Under the pieces are notes generated by a model. The model was given only the letters and a program-made list of their open reading frames with translations, was not told where the DNA came from and did no database searches. From the NCBI GenBank assembly GCA_944323985.1, contig CALUUP010000011.1, positions 1 through 53,544 of the forward strand: 53,544 nt of DNA, given 5' to 3'. Of this stretch, positions 38,086-47,206 are shown in pieces. The stretch is from Candidatus Gastranaerophilales bacterium. Its GTDB lineage: Bacteria; Cyanobacteriota; Vampirovibrionia; Gastranaerophilales; Gastranaerophilaceae. The translations under genes and the position numbers were made by a program. The first letter of the stretch is position 1; the number at the start of each line of letters is the position of its first letter.

Positions 38086-40860
38086 ATGAAAAAATTGCAA
38101 ATTTTATTGACTACAATAACTGTTATTTTTATATCAATTAGCTTATTTTTAAGTGTTTATTTGTTCATATTACCTAAATTAGTATCAAATAAACAAGTTA
38201 TTGACTTTATAGAAGATGGATTTGAAAAATCTTTAGATATTGATTTGGATATTGAAAATCCTAAACTTGTCACATCATTAAAACCTACAATTATATTTAC
38301 TGTAGATGAAATTTCAATAGAAAAAAATGATATTAATATTTTTGAACTTAAAAATTTAGATTCACAAATTTCTTTTAATAATCTTCTAAAAAAGAGTATT
38401 AAAATAGATAAAATTTTAGCAGATGAAATTTTTATTGATAGTTATAAATTAATTTCAATATTACCAAAACAAGAAGAGCAAAAAGAAACAAAAGCCCCTG
38501 ATTTCAATATTGATTTTTATTCAACAATTTTAGGCGTAAAAAAATGTTATATTACATATATTTCACCTGAAATATCAATAAAATTCGATTCAAAAAATAT
38601 GTTTCTTGATAGATCAAAAGTAAAAAAATATCTCCATTTTGATTTTGATTTTGAAATGCAAAAAGGTAATGACAAAATTTTAGTATCTGCAAATGATAAA
38701 AATAAAATTTATATGGGAAATGGTGAATTACATATTGACAAATTCCCTATTGAAATTGATCGTTCCAAAATCATTATTGATGCTTTTGCTGCCAGAAAAA
38801 AAGGATATGAACTAAATATTTCTTCAAGAAATTTTAATGCAAAAGATATTTATAATATTGCTACATCTAATATAATTATTCCTAACGGTAAAGAGTTACT
38901 AGCTCCAATTTGTGATGTAAAAGGCAGTGTTGATTTTAATTTAAACCTTACTAAAAATAATATTCGCGGTGATATTAACGTTAATGAATCTGAGTTCAAA
39001 ATAAAGGATTTATTAAAGCTTCCCGTAAAAATAACACAAGGAATTGTCGAAATCGGAAACAAAGATATCACTTTAAAAGATTTTAAAGGCTATTATAATA
39101 ACAAAAAAGAAAACAGTATCATAATGTCAGGTGATGTAAAGGATTGCTGGAAAACTTGTGATACAAAAATTGTTTCTGATATTTTTGTTAATAATGATTT
39201 TTTTGCTAATTATGTTTCAAAAATGCTTAATGCACCAATTGGTTTGGTAGGGGATGCTGGTTCCAGATTGACTTTAACATCTAAAAACGGTTCTTGCGAT
39301 GTTGTTTGGTATTTTCTCTTAAAAGAAAATGAAGGATTTCTTCTTGGTGGAGAATCTATGGTATTAAAACAATATCAAACACTATTTAAAGTTGATTTGA
39401 GTGTAGTAAAAAATATCTTAAAAATAAATACAATAGATTATTATATTACTAATGAACTTAAAAAAGGAATGACGCCGGTATTAGCTATAAATGGAAATAT
39501 CGATATGGCTGATAATATGAAACTTTTAGACCTCAGCTTAAATATTCCTCGTCCGCTTCCTAGTGAATTTTTAAATTTCTTAGCTTGTCAAAAAATATTT
39601 AGAAAAGGCACTATTTCTGGAAATCTTAGTATAGATAACAAAGGTGAATTTCCTAAAATGGCTGGAGTAATTTCTTTGGATAAAGTATTTATCCCTGCTC
39701 AAAGACTTTTTATAAAATCTGCTAAAATTGGTGCAAAAGGAGATAAATTAGGAGCTATTGCTAGTGGAAGATATAAAAGAACTAAGTACGATTTCAGCGG
39801 TTATATTGTTAATGATTTAAGACTTCCGATTGTGGTTAAAAATGTTAATTTAACAGTAGATAATGTTGATGTCGAAAGAATGCTTATTTCAAACAGTTCT
39901 AATCAGCATACAACTGAACCTGCAAAAGAAGTTTTAGCAGACACAAATTTAACAGAAGAAATTTCAGAAGATTCTTTAGAAAACGATAATACTCCGACAT
40001 TTACAAAAGGATTAATCATAGTAGAAAAGTGTGCTTTAAATCTTATAAAGGGAAAATATAAATCTGTAGATTTCGGAAATTTACAAGCTAATTTAACACT
40101 TGATAAAGACGGTATATTAAATATTCAATCAAATAGATTTGACATTGCTAAAGGTATTTCAACTTTAAAAGTAAATGCGGATTTAATTAAACAAAAATAT
40201 TATCTTCGTCTTGGAATCAAAGATGTTGATTCTGATGTTATGGCAACCGCAATTTTGGGATTACCAAGAGAAATCTCCGGAAAAGCAAGTGGCCTTATTG
40301 AACTTAATTCTGATGCAAGTCTAAAACTTAATGGTAATATTAAGTTTGCAATTAAAAACGGAACAATAGAAAAAGTTGGTTATGTTGAATATTTATTAAA
40401 AGCAGCTTCTTTATTCAGAAATCCATTAGCAATGATTTCTCCTGCTACTTTTAGTGATTTAGTAACTATTCCTGATGGAAGTTTTGATAAAATATCAGGA
40501 GATTTAATTATTAAAGACAATGTTATAAAATTGATTAAAATCAAATCTTCTGCAGAACTATTAAGTTCATTTATTGTTGGTCGTTATGATTTAATAACAA
40601 ATGATGCTTCATTAAGAATTTACACAAAAATGTCCAATAAAGGTGAAGGTTTTGCAGGATTTTTAAGGAATTTGTCTTTAAATAGTTTGGCTAACAGAAT
40701 TTCTGATAGCGGAAGAAATGATGCAAATTATTATGCTTCTGAAATTTCACAACTTCCTAAAATTAATGCTGATGAAAAAGATTGTCAAATTTTCCTTACT
40801 AAAGTAGAAGGTGATGTTATTAACTTTAACTTCCTTTCTTCATTAAAGAGAATCAAATAA
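38086..40860 (+). CDS. AsmA-like envelope protein
   Basis: 924 residues. An N-terminal membrane anchor (about 5-32, LQILLTTITVIFISISLFLS) is followed by a long periplasmic region of beta-strand repeats. The C-terminal third has the AsmA/YhdP-type block with ASLKLNGNIKFAIKNGTIEK and VIKLIKIKSSAELLSSFIVG. Such proteins are thought to span the periplasm and move phospholipids to the outer membrane. This supports a two-membrane cell. It is promoted separately from the pilin-like gene upstream. Assignment rests on architecture and the C-terminal block. Confidence 0.75.
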   Translation: MKKLQILLTTITVIFISISLFLSVYLFILPKLVSNKQVIDFIEDGFEKSLDIDLDIENPKLVTSLKPTIIFTVDEISIEKNDINIFELKNLDSQISFNNLLKKSIKIDKILADEIFIDSYKLISILPKQEEQKETKAPDFNIDFYSTILGVKKCYITYISPEISIKFDSKNMFLDRSKVKKYLHFDFDFEMQKGNDKILVSANDKNKIYMGNGELHIDKFPIEIDRSKIIIDAFAARKKGYELNISSRNFNAKDIYNIATSNIIIPNGKELLAPICDVKGSVDFNLNLTKNNIRGDINVNESEFKIKDLLKLPVKITQGIVEIGNKDITLKDFKGYYNNKKENSIIMSGDVKDCWKTCDTKIVSDIFVNNDFFANYVSKMLNAPIGLVGDAGSRLTLTSKNGSCDVVWYFLLKENEGFLLGGESMVLKQYQTLFKVDLSVVKNILKINTIDYYITNELKKGMTPVLAINGNIDMADNMKLLDLSLNIPRPLPSEFLNFLACQKIFRKGTISGNLSIDNKGEFPKMAGVISLDKVFIPAQRLFIKSAKIGAKGDKLGAIASGRYKRTKYDFSGYIVNDLRLPIVVKNVNLTVDNVDVERMLISNSSNQHTTEPAKEVLADTNLTEEISEDSLENDNTPTFTKGLIIVEKCALNLIKGKYKSVDFGNLQANLTLDKDGILNIQSNRFDIAKGISTLKVNADLIKQKYYLRLGIKDVDSDVMATAILGLPREISGKASGLIELNSDASLKLNGNIKFAIKNGTIEKVGYVEYLLKAASLFRNPLAMISPATFSDLVTIPDGSFDKISGDLIIKDNVIKLIKIKSSAELLSSFIVGRYDLITNDASLRIYTKMSNKGEGFAGFLRNLSLNSLANRISDSGRNDANYYASEISQLPKINADEKDCQIFLTKVEGDVINFNFLSSLKRIK

Positions 40861-40872
40861 TGTATAAAACTA

Positions 40873-41523
40873 TTAATTCAAAGGTATAGGAACTAATCTC
40901 GAATAAAATTTATATTCATTATAATTTTGAGGTAAATTATTCCAATATCTATAAATGATTAATCCTTGATTTTGCAATTCTTTTACAGTTTTGTTAGCAG
41001 TTTCAATATTTTTTGCTAAAAAAGGATAACAAAAAGGAATACTATTTTTTTGTAGATTTATATTTAATAAATTTTCTGTCTTATACTTTTTATGAAATAA
41101 TTCAAAGTTTTCTCTTCTTTTAAAATCTTTTATAAATGGATTTTCATTATTCCCAAACCATAAATATGCTCCATTTTCTACCGGTAAAAATTTTTTAGCA
41201 GAATTAAAACTTGCCAGACCTTTTGCGTCAGAATAAAAAGAATGAGCATTATCGATTATTATTTTAGGATATTTTTGTACTAATTTATCAACATTGTTTT
41301 CACATATTCCAAAATAATTAGGATAAAGTATGTAATCGTCTTTAGAGAAATTTTTTAACGGTAAAAAATCATCATCAATATGATAAAATAATGGTTTACA
41401 ATTAATTTCAAAAAGTGAATGTCTTATAACATCACACAAATAATACGGGATGTGAAGTTCTTTAATTTGAAATTTTTTTATTATAAATTTTAATGCTTCT
41501 CTAGCTGAATAAAAATTTTCCAT
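40873..41523 (-). CDS. Short DegT/DnrJ-like aminotransferase-fold protein
   Basis: 216 residues against roughly 370 for typical members. The PLP-fold signatures are partly visible: HIPYYLCDVIRHSLF near the start, IIIDNAHSFYSD (cofactor Asp), and SAKKFLPVENGAYLWFG where the PLP lysine sits. The C-terminal domain is short, so it is either a reduced enzyme or a non-catalytic relative. It lies 9 bp after the DUF4145-like gene, with TATAAT 8 nt before ATG and no SD. Confidence 0.6.
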   Translation of the reverse strand: MENFYSAREALKFIIKKFQIKELHIPYYLCDVIRHSLFEINCKPLFYHIDDDFLPLKNFSKDDYILYPNYFGICENNVDKLVQKYPKIIIDNAHSFYSDAKGLASFNSAKKFLPVENGAYLWFGNNENPFIKDFKRRENFELFHKKYKTENLLNINLQKNSIPFCYPFLAKNIETANKTVKELQNQGLIIYRYWNNLPQNYNEYKFYSRLVPIPLN

Positions 41524-41532
41524 TTTAAATTA

Positions 41533-42201
41533 TTATAAAAAGACGGATAAGAGTATTAATAAAATTAATGTAATAATGGTAGAAAAAGCTACAAAATACC
41601 AGAAAACAGATTTTTTAGAAGAATTATTTTTAGTTTTCATTTGATAAAATTGTTTTTCTTGATTTTTTTTGTTGTTATTTTTCTTTGTTTTTGAAGAAGT
41701 TTTAGGCTTTGAATCATTCCTTTTTATTGCATTATATTTTTCTGCAAGCGAAACTTTAGTTTTTTCACCTGTAACTAATAAATTAATATCGTATTGTAAA
41801 TTTAAAATTTTTGAGTTTGCATTTGCAAAATAAACACAATAATTAATAGCTGCTTCAAACGCTCTTTGTAAACATTCTAAAGCAATCATTCCATCTTGTT
41901 TAACTTGATTAGAATGAGCAGAGATATTACCATTTCGTTTTAAGAAATACAAATCATCAATAAATTCTTTTTCTTGTTCTTCGCCGGTTATATTATCTTT
42001 AAGAGTCGCAAGCATATCGTCAAAAGTTTTTTCAGTAGTTCTTTTTGAGCCTAATACATTTTTGCAAACATTTTCTGCAAATCTTCGTGTTTGTACCATA
42101 CATTGCTCAAAATATTCATCTCGATACAAATACTCGGCTTCACTTATTATTGTAAATAAATTTTTATCAACTTTTTTTAAGAATTCAAAATTTGTAGTCA
42201 T
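41533..42201 (-). CDS. DUF4145-like (HEPN-type) protein with C-terminal membrane anchor
   Basis: 222 residues from the ATG at 42201 with SD AAAGG; a TTG 18 nt upstream lies over that SD. The helical N-terminal domain (about 8-125) resembles DUF4145, a HEPN-related domain, with FEQCMVQTRRFAENVCKNVL and NISAHSNQVKQDGMIALECL. A basic low-complexity linker (Lys, Asn, Ser) leads to a single membrane segment (FWYFVAFSTIITLILLILLS) at the extreme C-terminus. Tail-anchored topology places the HEPN-like domain in the cytoplasm. Function unknown. Confidence 0.6.
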   Translation of the reverse strand: MTTNFEFLKKVDKNLFTIISEAEYLYRDEYFEQCMVQTRRFAENVCKNVLGSKRTTEKTFDDMLATLKDNITGEEQEKEFIDDLYFLKRNGNISAHSNQVKQDGMIALECLQRAFEAAINYCVYFANANSKILNLQYDINLLVTGEKTKVSLAEKYNAIKRNDSKPKTSSKTKKNNNKKNQEKQFYQMKTKNNSSKKSVFWYFVAFSTIITLILLILLSVFL

Positions 42202-42272
42202 ATAAACCTTTAATAACAAAGTATTTGATATATGAAACTACAAAATTAAAATATAATCAAGCTTTAAATAAA

Positions 42273-43115
42273 TTATTTTAATTTATTGTATTCGTTATCA
42301 CTAACTTTTTCCATCCATTCGTTAGAAGTTTCAGTACCGTCAATTTCAATTGCAAGATGAGAAAACCAGCTATCAGATGTTGCACCGTGCCAATGTTTTA
42401 CATTCGCAGGAATATTTATTACATCACCAGGGTTCATTATAACTGCATCTTTTCCCCACTCTTGGTAATAACCTTTTCCTCCAATTGCAATTAACATTTG
42501 CCCTCCGCCAGTTTTGGCGTGATGAATATGCCAATTATTTCTGCATTTTGGTTCAAATGTTACGTTATATATTTTAACTTGATTAGTTGAAATTGGAGCT
42601 AAATAGCTTTGACCTACAAAATATTGAGAATATGCATTATTTGCCTCTCCTATAGGAAACATTATAGAATTTGCATATTTATCTTTTTCATTTGATGAAG
42701 AATTATTTTCATCTGTCCAAACTTCTTTTGCTAAATTAAAAGCTGCCCAAGCTTTTGGCCAACCTGCATAAAAGGCTGTGTTTGTAATAATTGCGGCTGC
42801 TTCTTTTTTAGTGACTCCATGATTTTTTGCATTTTGCAAATGATATTTTAATGAATTATCTGTAATTCCTTGTGAAATTAAAGATACCATTGTTATTATA
42901 CTTCTGGTTTTAGTATCAATATCTTGATTATTCCAATTTTCACCAAATAAAATATCATCATTAAAATGAGCAAATTCAGGTGCAAAGTTACCAAGTTGTT
43001 CTTTTCCTGCTGTTTGAATTATTTTATTGGGTTTATTTTTTGCAATTGTCATATTATTACCTCCAAATATTAAGACAAATATTATAGTGTATACAATAAT
43101 ATGTTTTTGAAGCAT
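42273..43115 (-). CDS. Carboxymuconolactone decarboxylase-cupin fusion protein
   Basis: 280 residues from the ATG at 43115 (SD AGGAG), or 259 from the ATG at 43052, which has the even stronger SD GGAGG. The longer form begins with a hydrophobic, signal-like stretch. The first domain (about 60-130) has the CMD pattern RSIITMVSLISQGITD and GVTKKEAAAIITNTAFYAGW. The AhpD CxxC pair is missing. The second is a cupin with metal ligands in WHIHHAKTGGGQ and KHWHGAT. Substrate unknown. It starts 3 nt after the flavoprotein gene, so they form an operon. Confidence 0.85.
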   Translation of the reverse strand: MLQKHIIVYTIIFVLIFGGNNMTIAKNKPNKIIQTAGKEQLGNFAPEFAHFNDDILFGENWNNQDIDTKTRSIITMVSLISQGITDNSLKYHLQNAKNHGVTKKEAAAIITNTAFYAGWPKAWAAFNLAKEVWTDENNSSSNEKDKYANSIMFPIGEANNAYSQYFVGQSYLAPISTNQVKIYNVTFEPKCRNNWHIHHAKTGGGQMLIAIGGKGYYQEWGKDAVIMNPGDVINIPANVKHWHGATSDSWFSHLAIEIDGTETSNEWMEKVSDNEYNKLK

Positions 43116-43118
43116 TAG

Positions 43119-43658
43119 TTAAACTCCTTTACCTGCTTTGTATGCTTCCTCCATTGCAAGGTTATTTTGAACATCACCAATTGCTTCAACTCCTACTGCA
43201 TGAATGTTTCTTTTAAATTGGGCTTTGCTAAAACAAGATACCCAGCCTTTGATTCCGGATGTTGCAATATTTGAGGCATTATAACTTGAATCTGCGGCTG
43301 TTGTTAAAAAGTAAATTTCTCTAAACTTATAATCAGATGTATAAAGTGGATTCGCTCTATCTAATAATGTTTTTAATTGACCAGACATTTCATAATAATA
43401 AATAGGACTTGAAAATACTATTACATCTGCATCTTTCATCTTTTTAACAATTTCTATTGAATCATCTTTTATCACACATTCTCCCGTTTTTAAACAAGAA
43501 AGACATCCTTTACAAAATTTTATTTCTTTATCTTGAAGAGATATAAATTCAACAGAATTCCCAGAATCTTTTGCTCCTCTCATAAATTCTTGTGCTAATT
43601 TTTCAGAATTACCATTTTTTCTAAGTGTTGATGATATTACTAAAACCTTTTTACTCAT
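43119..43658 (-). CDS. Flavodoxin-fold NADPH-dependent FMN reductase (iron-sulfur flavoprotein-like)
   Basis: 179 residues. FMN-binding fold with ISSTLRKNGNSEKLAQEFMR (phosphate loop) and VIVFSSPIYYYEMSGQLKTL. A Cys cluster CKGCLSCLKTGEC (about 49-61) is of the type that holds a 4Fe-4S centre in iron-sulfur flavoproteins. Probably passes electrons to small acceptors. It is first of a two-gene operon with the CMD-cupin protein. Confidence 0.87.
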   Translation of the reverse strand: MSKKVLVISSTLRKNGNSEKLAQEFMRGAKDSGNSVEFISLQDKEIKFCKGCLSCLKTGECVIKDDSIEIVKKMKDADVIVFSSPIYYYEMSGQLKTLLDRANPLYTSDYKFREIYFLTTAADSSYNASNIATSGIKGWVSCFSKAQFKRNIHAVGVEAIGDVQNNLAMEEAYKAGKGV

Positions 43659-43838
43659 ATCTTACCCTCATTGTTATTTTTTATCATTATTTATCTTTTT
43701 TATAAAAATAACAAATACTTATATTGTATTACTTTATATGCTTTTAAAGTATATATTATTTTATTATCAATCTTTAGAAATATTTAATATAAAAAGTTTT
43801 AATTTAGTTTAAAATATAAATATAATAGAAAGTAGAGA

Positions 43839-45407
43839 ATGAAAAAGATGCCTATGATTATTGAAAACTCTGATAGAGCTCGTATAAGATCTGAAATAGA
43901 AGATTTTGCGAAAGTTTGTAAAAGTTATTATAATGGAGAGCTTTCAATTCCTGAATATAAATCTCAATCAGGAGGTTTCGGAACTTATTCAGAACGAGGG
44001 CATAAAACTGGCATGTTAAGATTAAGAATTACTGCCGGAAATTTAACAAAAGAACATTTCAAGTTTTTAATTGATAGTATTGAAAAATATGATATTAAAC
44101 ATGTTCATATAACAACAAATCAATCTATTCAATTACATAATTTAAATCCTGATATTATTCCACAATTGATGTTAGAAGCTTTTGATATAGGCATAATAAC
44201 TCGAGGCGGGGGCGGAGATTATCCAAGAAATGCTTTGTGTTCACCACTATCAGGTGTTGAAAAAGATGAATACTTTGATGTTCTTCCTTATGCTAAAGCT
44301 ATTTCAGAATATTTAATCAGTTTGATAGGAAAGATTAAATTACCAAGAAAATTAAAAGTTGGATTTTCTAATTCTTCAAAAAATATAGTACATGCTACAT
44401 ATAGAGATATGGGATTTGTAGCTAAACAAAATGGAAAATTTGATTTATATACTGCAGGAGGGCTAGGTGTAAATCCTGAATTCGGAATTAAAACCGTTGA
44501 AGATATTGAACCTAAAGATATATTATATTGTGCAAAGGCTATGGTTAAAGTCTTTATGGAATATGGAAATTATGAAAGCAGAGCTAAAGCTAGAACAAGA
44601 TATATTCCTAGAACAATTGGGGAAGAAAAATATTTGTCAGAATTTAAGAGAATTCTTGATGAAGTTAGAATGCAAGAAGATTTAACTTTAGATATAGAAC
44701 CTAAAACCTTGAAAAAAGAAGGTAATGGAACTTTTGCTAAAAAATCAATTAATATAATCGAGCAAAAACAAACTGGTCTATATGCAGTAAAATATCATCC
44801 TGCTTTAGGTAATCCTTCTATCGAAGTTTTGAAAAATTTGTATAGTGAAATTTCTAATTTAGAAGATGTAGAAGTTAGATTATCTCCAAAAGAAGAGATG
44901 TATATTATAAATTTAACAGGTGATGAAGCTAATAAAATAGAAGAGATTCTAAAATCAGATAATGCAAATACTCAATTGCAGCAGTCTGTAAGTTGTGTAG
45001 GTGCAACAATATGCCAACAGGGAATTTCTGATTCCAGTGGACTTTTATATAAGATTATACAGATGGATAAAGAAGAAAAATTTGCTGATGGAGTATTACC
45101 AAAACTTTGTGTTTCAGGCTGTCAATCTTCTTGTGCGGCTCATCAGACTGCAATTATTGGGTTTAAGGGTGGGAAGAAAAAAGTTGATGGTATTTTAGTT
45201 GATGCTTTTGATTTATTCTTTAATGGTTCTGAACTTCAAGGAGATGAACGTTTTGGAGATGTGATCGGAACTATTCCTGCTGATAATATTCCTGAAATGT
45301 TTAGAAAAATCGGAAGAGAAGTTCAAGATAAAGGTTTAATTTTTGCAGATTGGATTAAGGATAATCACGAACGATTTTTAGATATTGTTAAGGAGTATGT
45401 AATTTGA
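43839..45407 (+). CDS. Siroheme-dependent sulfite/nitrite reductase (ferredoxin type)
   Basis: 522 residues, or 519 from the ATG at 43848, whose spacing to GAGA is better. Six-electron reductase with a coupled siroheme and 4Fe-4S centre. Visible are HVHITTNQSIQLHNL, LPRKLKVGFSNSS, and the cluster cysteines CVGATIC and CVSGC in the C-terminal part. Two ferredoxin-like halves repeat as in the family. TATAAT lies at 43821-43826. Whether the substrate is sulfite or nitrite cannot be settled by eye. It leads an operon of tetrapyrrole genes that make siroheme, its own cofactor. Confidence 0.9.
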   Translation: MKKMPMIIENSDRARIRSEIEDFAKVCKSYYNGELSIPEYKSQSGGFGTYSERGHKTGMLRLRITAGNLTKEHFKFLIDSIEKYDIKHVHITTNQSIQLHNLNPDIIPQLMLEAFDIGIITRGGGGDYPRNALCSPLSGVEKDEYFDVLPYAKAISEYLISLIGKIKLPRKLKVGFSNSSKNIVHATYRDMGFVAKQNGKFDLYTAGGLGVNPEFGIKTVEDIEPKDILYCAKAMVKVFMEYGNYESRAKARTRYIPRTIGEEKYLSEFKRILDEVRMQEDLTLDIEPKTLKKEGNGTFAKKSINIIEQKQTGLYAVKYHPALGNPSIEVLKNLYSEISNLEDVEVRLSPKEEMYIINLTGDEANKIEEILKSDNANTQLQQSVSCVGATICQQGISDSSGLLYKIIQMDKEEKFADGVLPKLCVSGCQSSCAAHQTAIIGFKGGKKKVDGILVDAFDLFFNGSELQGDERFGDVIGTIPADNIPEMFRKIGREVQDKGLIFADWIKDNHERFLDIVKEYVI

Positions 45408-46561
45408 AATGTATAAGTGTAAGTTTCAAGACTGCTCCCGAAGAAATCAGAAATAGATTTGCTTTTACTGATGATGAGAAAGAAAAATTTATTAATAATC
45501 TAAATATATTTTCCAAAGAAACAAAATGTATAATTTTAACTACTTGTAATCGTACAGAAATTTATATTGAATTTGGAAGTAGAATTTTTTCTGTTTTAGA
45601 AAATTTATTATCAGAAAAGACAGGATTAACGGTAAGTGAAATTAGAAAATATGCCAGATATTATGAAAACCAAAGTGCAATTGAACATTTGTTTAAAGTG
45701 ACTTGCGGTTTGGATTCAATGATAGTTGGGGAAAATGAAATACTGGCTCAAATTAAACAAACATATTTAAAAGCTTTAGATAAAAAAAGAACCGGATATG
45801 AATTGAATACAATTTTTTTAGGGGCTCTTTCTTGTGCAAAAAAAATTAAGACTAAAACAGAAATTTCTAAAACGGCTATTTCTTATGCTACATTAGCCTG
45901 CAATGAAATCAAAAAATTTATGCAGGAAAAAAATATTTTTGAACCTAAGATATTAATAATTGGAGGAAGTGGTAAGATTGGGTCTTCTATTATTAATAAT
46001 ATTTTGAATAAAGATTTTAGTGCTAAACTTTTTGCAACTAAAAGAATTCATGGAAATTGTTTGGACTGTAGTGGGAATATAGAAATAATTGACTATTTAA
46101 AGCGTTTTGAAATTTTAAAAGATATTGATATTGTAGTTTCAGCAACAAAAAGTCCGCATTATACAATCAATTATGATGATGTTGTTAAAAATATTTCGTT
46201 TCGAAAAGAAATGCTTTTTATAGATTTAGCTTCGCCTTATGATATTGATAGAGAAATTGGAAAATTAGAAAATTGTAAGCTTATTACAATTGATTATTTT
46301 GAAAATTTAGTAAAAAATAACAATCAAAAAAAAGAAATGGCGATTCAGGATGCTTATGATATTTTAGAACAGGATTTAGATAAAGTTTATAAAACTATTA
46401 TTTATCATGATGCATCTGAAAAAATTAGGATTGAAAGTGATAAGTATAAAGATTTTTCGTTAGAAAAATTTATGTTTTATTTAAAAGATAAACTTGATGC
46501 GAATTCTTTTTCTAAGGTAGTTAATGTTATAAAGGAAGAGGAAGGGAGTTTAGTTAGATAA
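45404..46561 (+). CDS. hemA: Glutamyl-tRNA reductase
   Basis: 385 residues. First committed step of the C5 tetrapyrrole route, reducing glutamyl-tRNA to glutamate-1-semialdehyde. The catalytic Cys lies in LTTCNRTEIYIEF, and HLFKVTCGLDSMIVGENEIL is diagnostic. The NADPH domain (IIGGSGKIGSSI) and a helical dimerisation domain follow. It starts with TTG that overlaps the reductase stop (TTGA), so it is translationally coupled. Confidence 0.95.
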   Translation: MKCISVSFKTAPEEIRNRFAFTDDEKEKFINNLNIFSKETKCIILTTCNRTEIYIEFGSRIFSVLENLLSEKTGLTVSEIRKYARYYENQSAIEHLFKVTCGLDSMIVGENEILAQIKQTYLKALDKKRTGYELNTIFLGALSCAKKIKTKTEISKTAISYATLACNEIKKFMQEKNIFEPKILIIGGSGKIGSSIINNILNKDFSAKLFATKRIHGNCLDCSGNIEIIDYLKRFEILKDIDIVVSATKSPHYTINYDDVVKNISFRKEMLFIDLASPYDIDREIGKLENCKLITIDYFENLVKNNNQKKEMAIQDAYDILEQDLDKVYKTIIYHDASEKIRIESDKYKDFSLEKFMFYLKDKLDANSFSKVVNVIKEEEGSLVR

Positions 46562-47199
46562 TGGCATATTTCCCAATATTTGTAGATTTAAAAGATAAAA
46601 AAGTTCTTGTAATTGGAGGGGGAAATGTCGCTTATAGGAAAATTGTAAAACTTTTAGAGTTTGAAGCTAAAATAACTTTAGTTGCTCCTAAAATTTGTTT
46701 GAAGATTAAAGATTTGGCTAATAATAATTCTAATTTAAATTTGAAAAATAAAGAATTTGAAATAAATGATATAAAAGAAGCGTTTATGGTAATTTCTGCA
46801 ACAAATGATAATTTTTTAAATAAACAAGTTGCAGAAATTTGTGGGAGTTTAAATATTCCTGTAAATTCGGTTGATGATATTGAAAATTGTTCATTTTTAT
46901 TCCCTGCATTAATAAAAAAAGATTCTTTGGTAGTTGGGTTTTCTACTAATGGTAAAGCTCCTAATATCTCCGCTTTTATAAAAAATATTATAGAAGGGGA
47001 TTTACCTGAAAATATTGGTGGGTTTGTAGAAATATTAGGATTATTGAGGGAAGAATTAAAGAATAAAATTTTAGCTCAAGAAGATAGAGCGAGAATTATT
47101 AATAATCTTATAGAATATTCACAGATAAAAGATTTTAAAGTCAGTTATAATGAATTAGAAGAAAAAATGTTATCATTAATTAAAGAGATTGGTAAATAG
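46561..47199 (+). CDS. Precorrin-2 dehydrogenase/sirohydrochlorin ferrochelatase
   Basis: 212 residues. Met8p/CysG-B type enzyme that oxidises precorrin-2 and probably inserts iron to give siroheme. The N-terminal FPIFVDLKDKKVLVIGGGNV binds NAD and PVNSVDDIENCSFLFPALI carries the catalytic aspartate. The start codon overlaps the hemA stop. It closes the siroheme branch of the pathway, since no other chelatase is present. Confidence 0.9.
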   Translation: MAYFPIFVDLKDKKVLVIGGGNVAYRKIVKLLEFEAKITLVAPKICLKIKDLANNNSNLNLKNKEFEINDIKEAFMVISATNDNFLNKQVAEICGSLNIPVNSVDDIENCSFLFPALIKKDSLVVGFSTNGKAPNISAFIKNIIEGDLPENIGGFVEILGLLREELKNKILAQEDRARIINNLIEYSQIKDFKVSYNELEEKMLSLIKEIGK

Positions 47200-47206
47200 G
47201 TATTTA

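Noticed and set aside
42273..43115. AhpD-type peroxidase
   Set aside because: The CxxC catalytic pair of AhpD is absent, so only a carboxymuconolactone decarboxylase-like fold is claimed.
43659..43838. Riboswitch or T-box upstream of the siroheme operon
   Set aside because: The spacer is very AT-rich with no stable helix or conserved box that I can identify.
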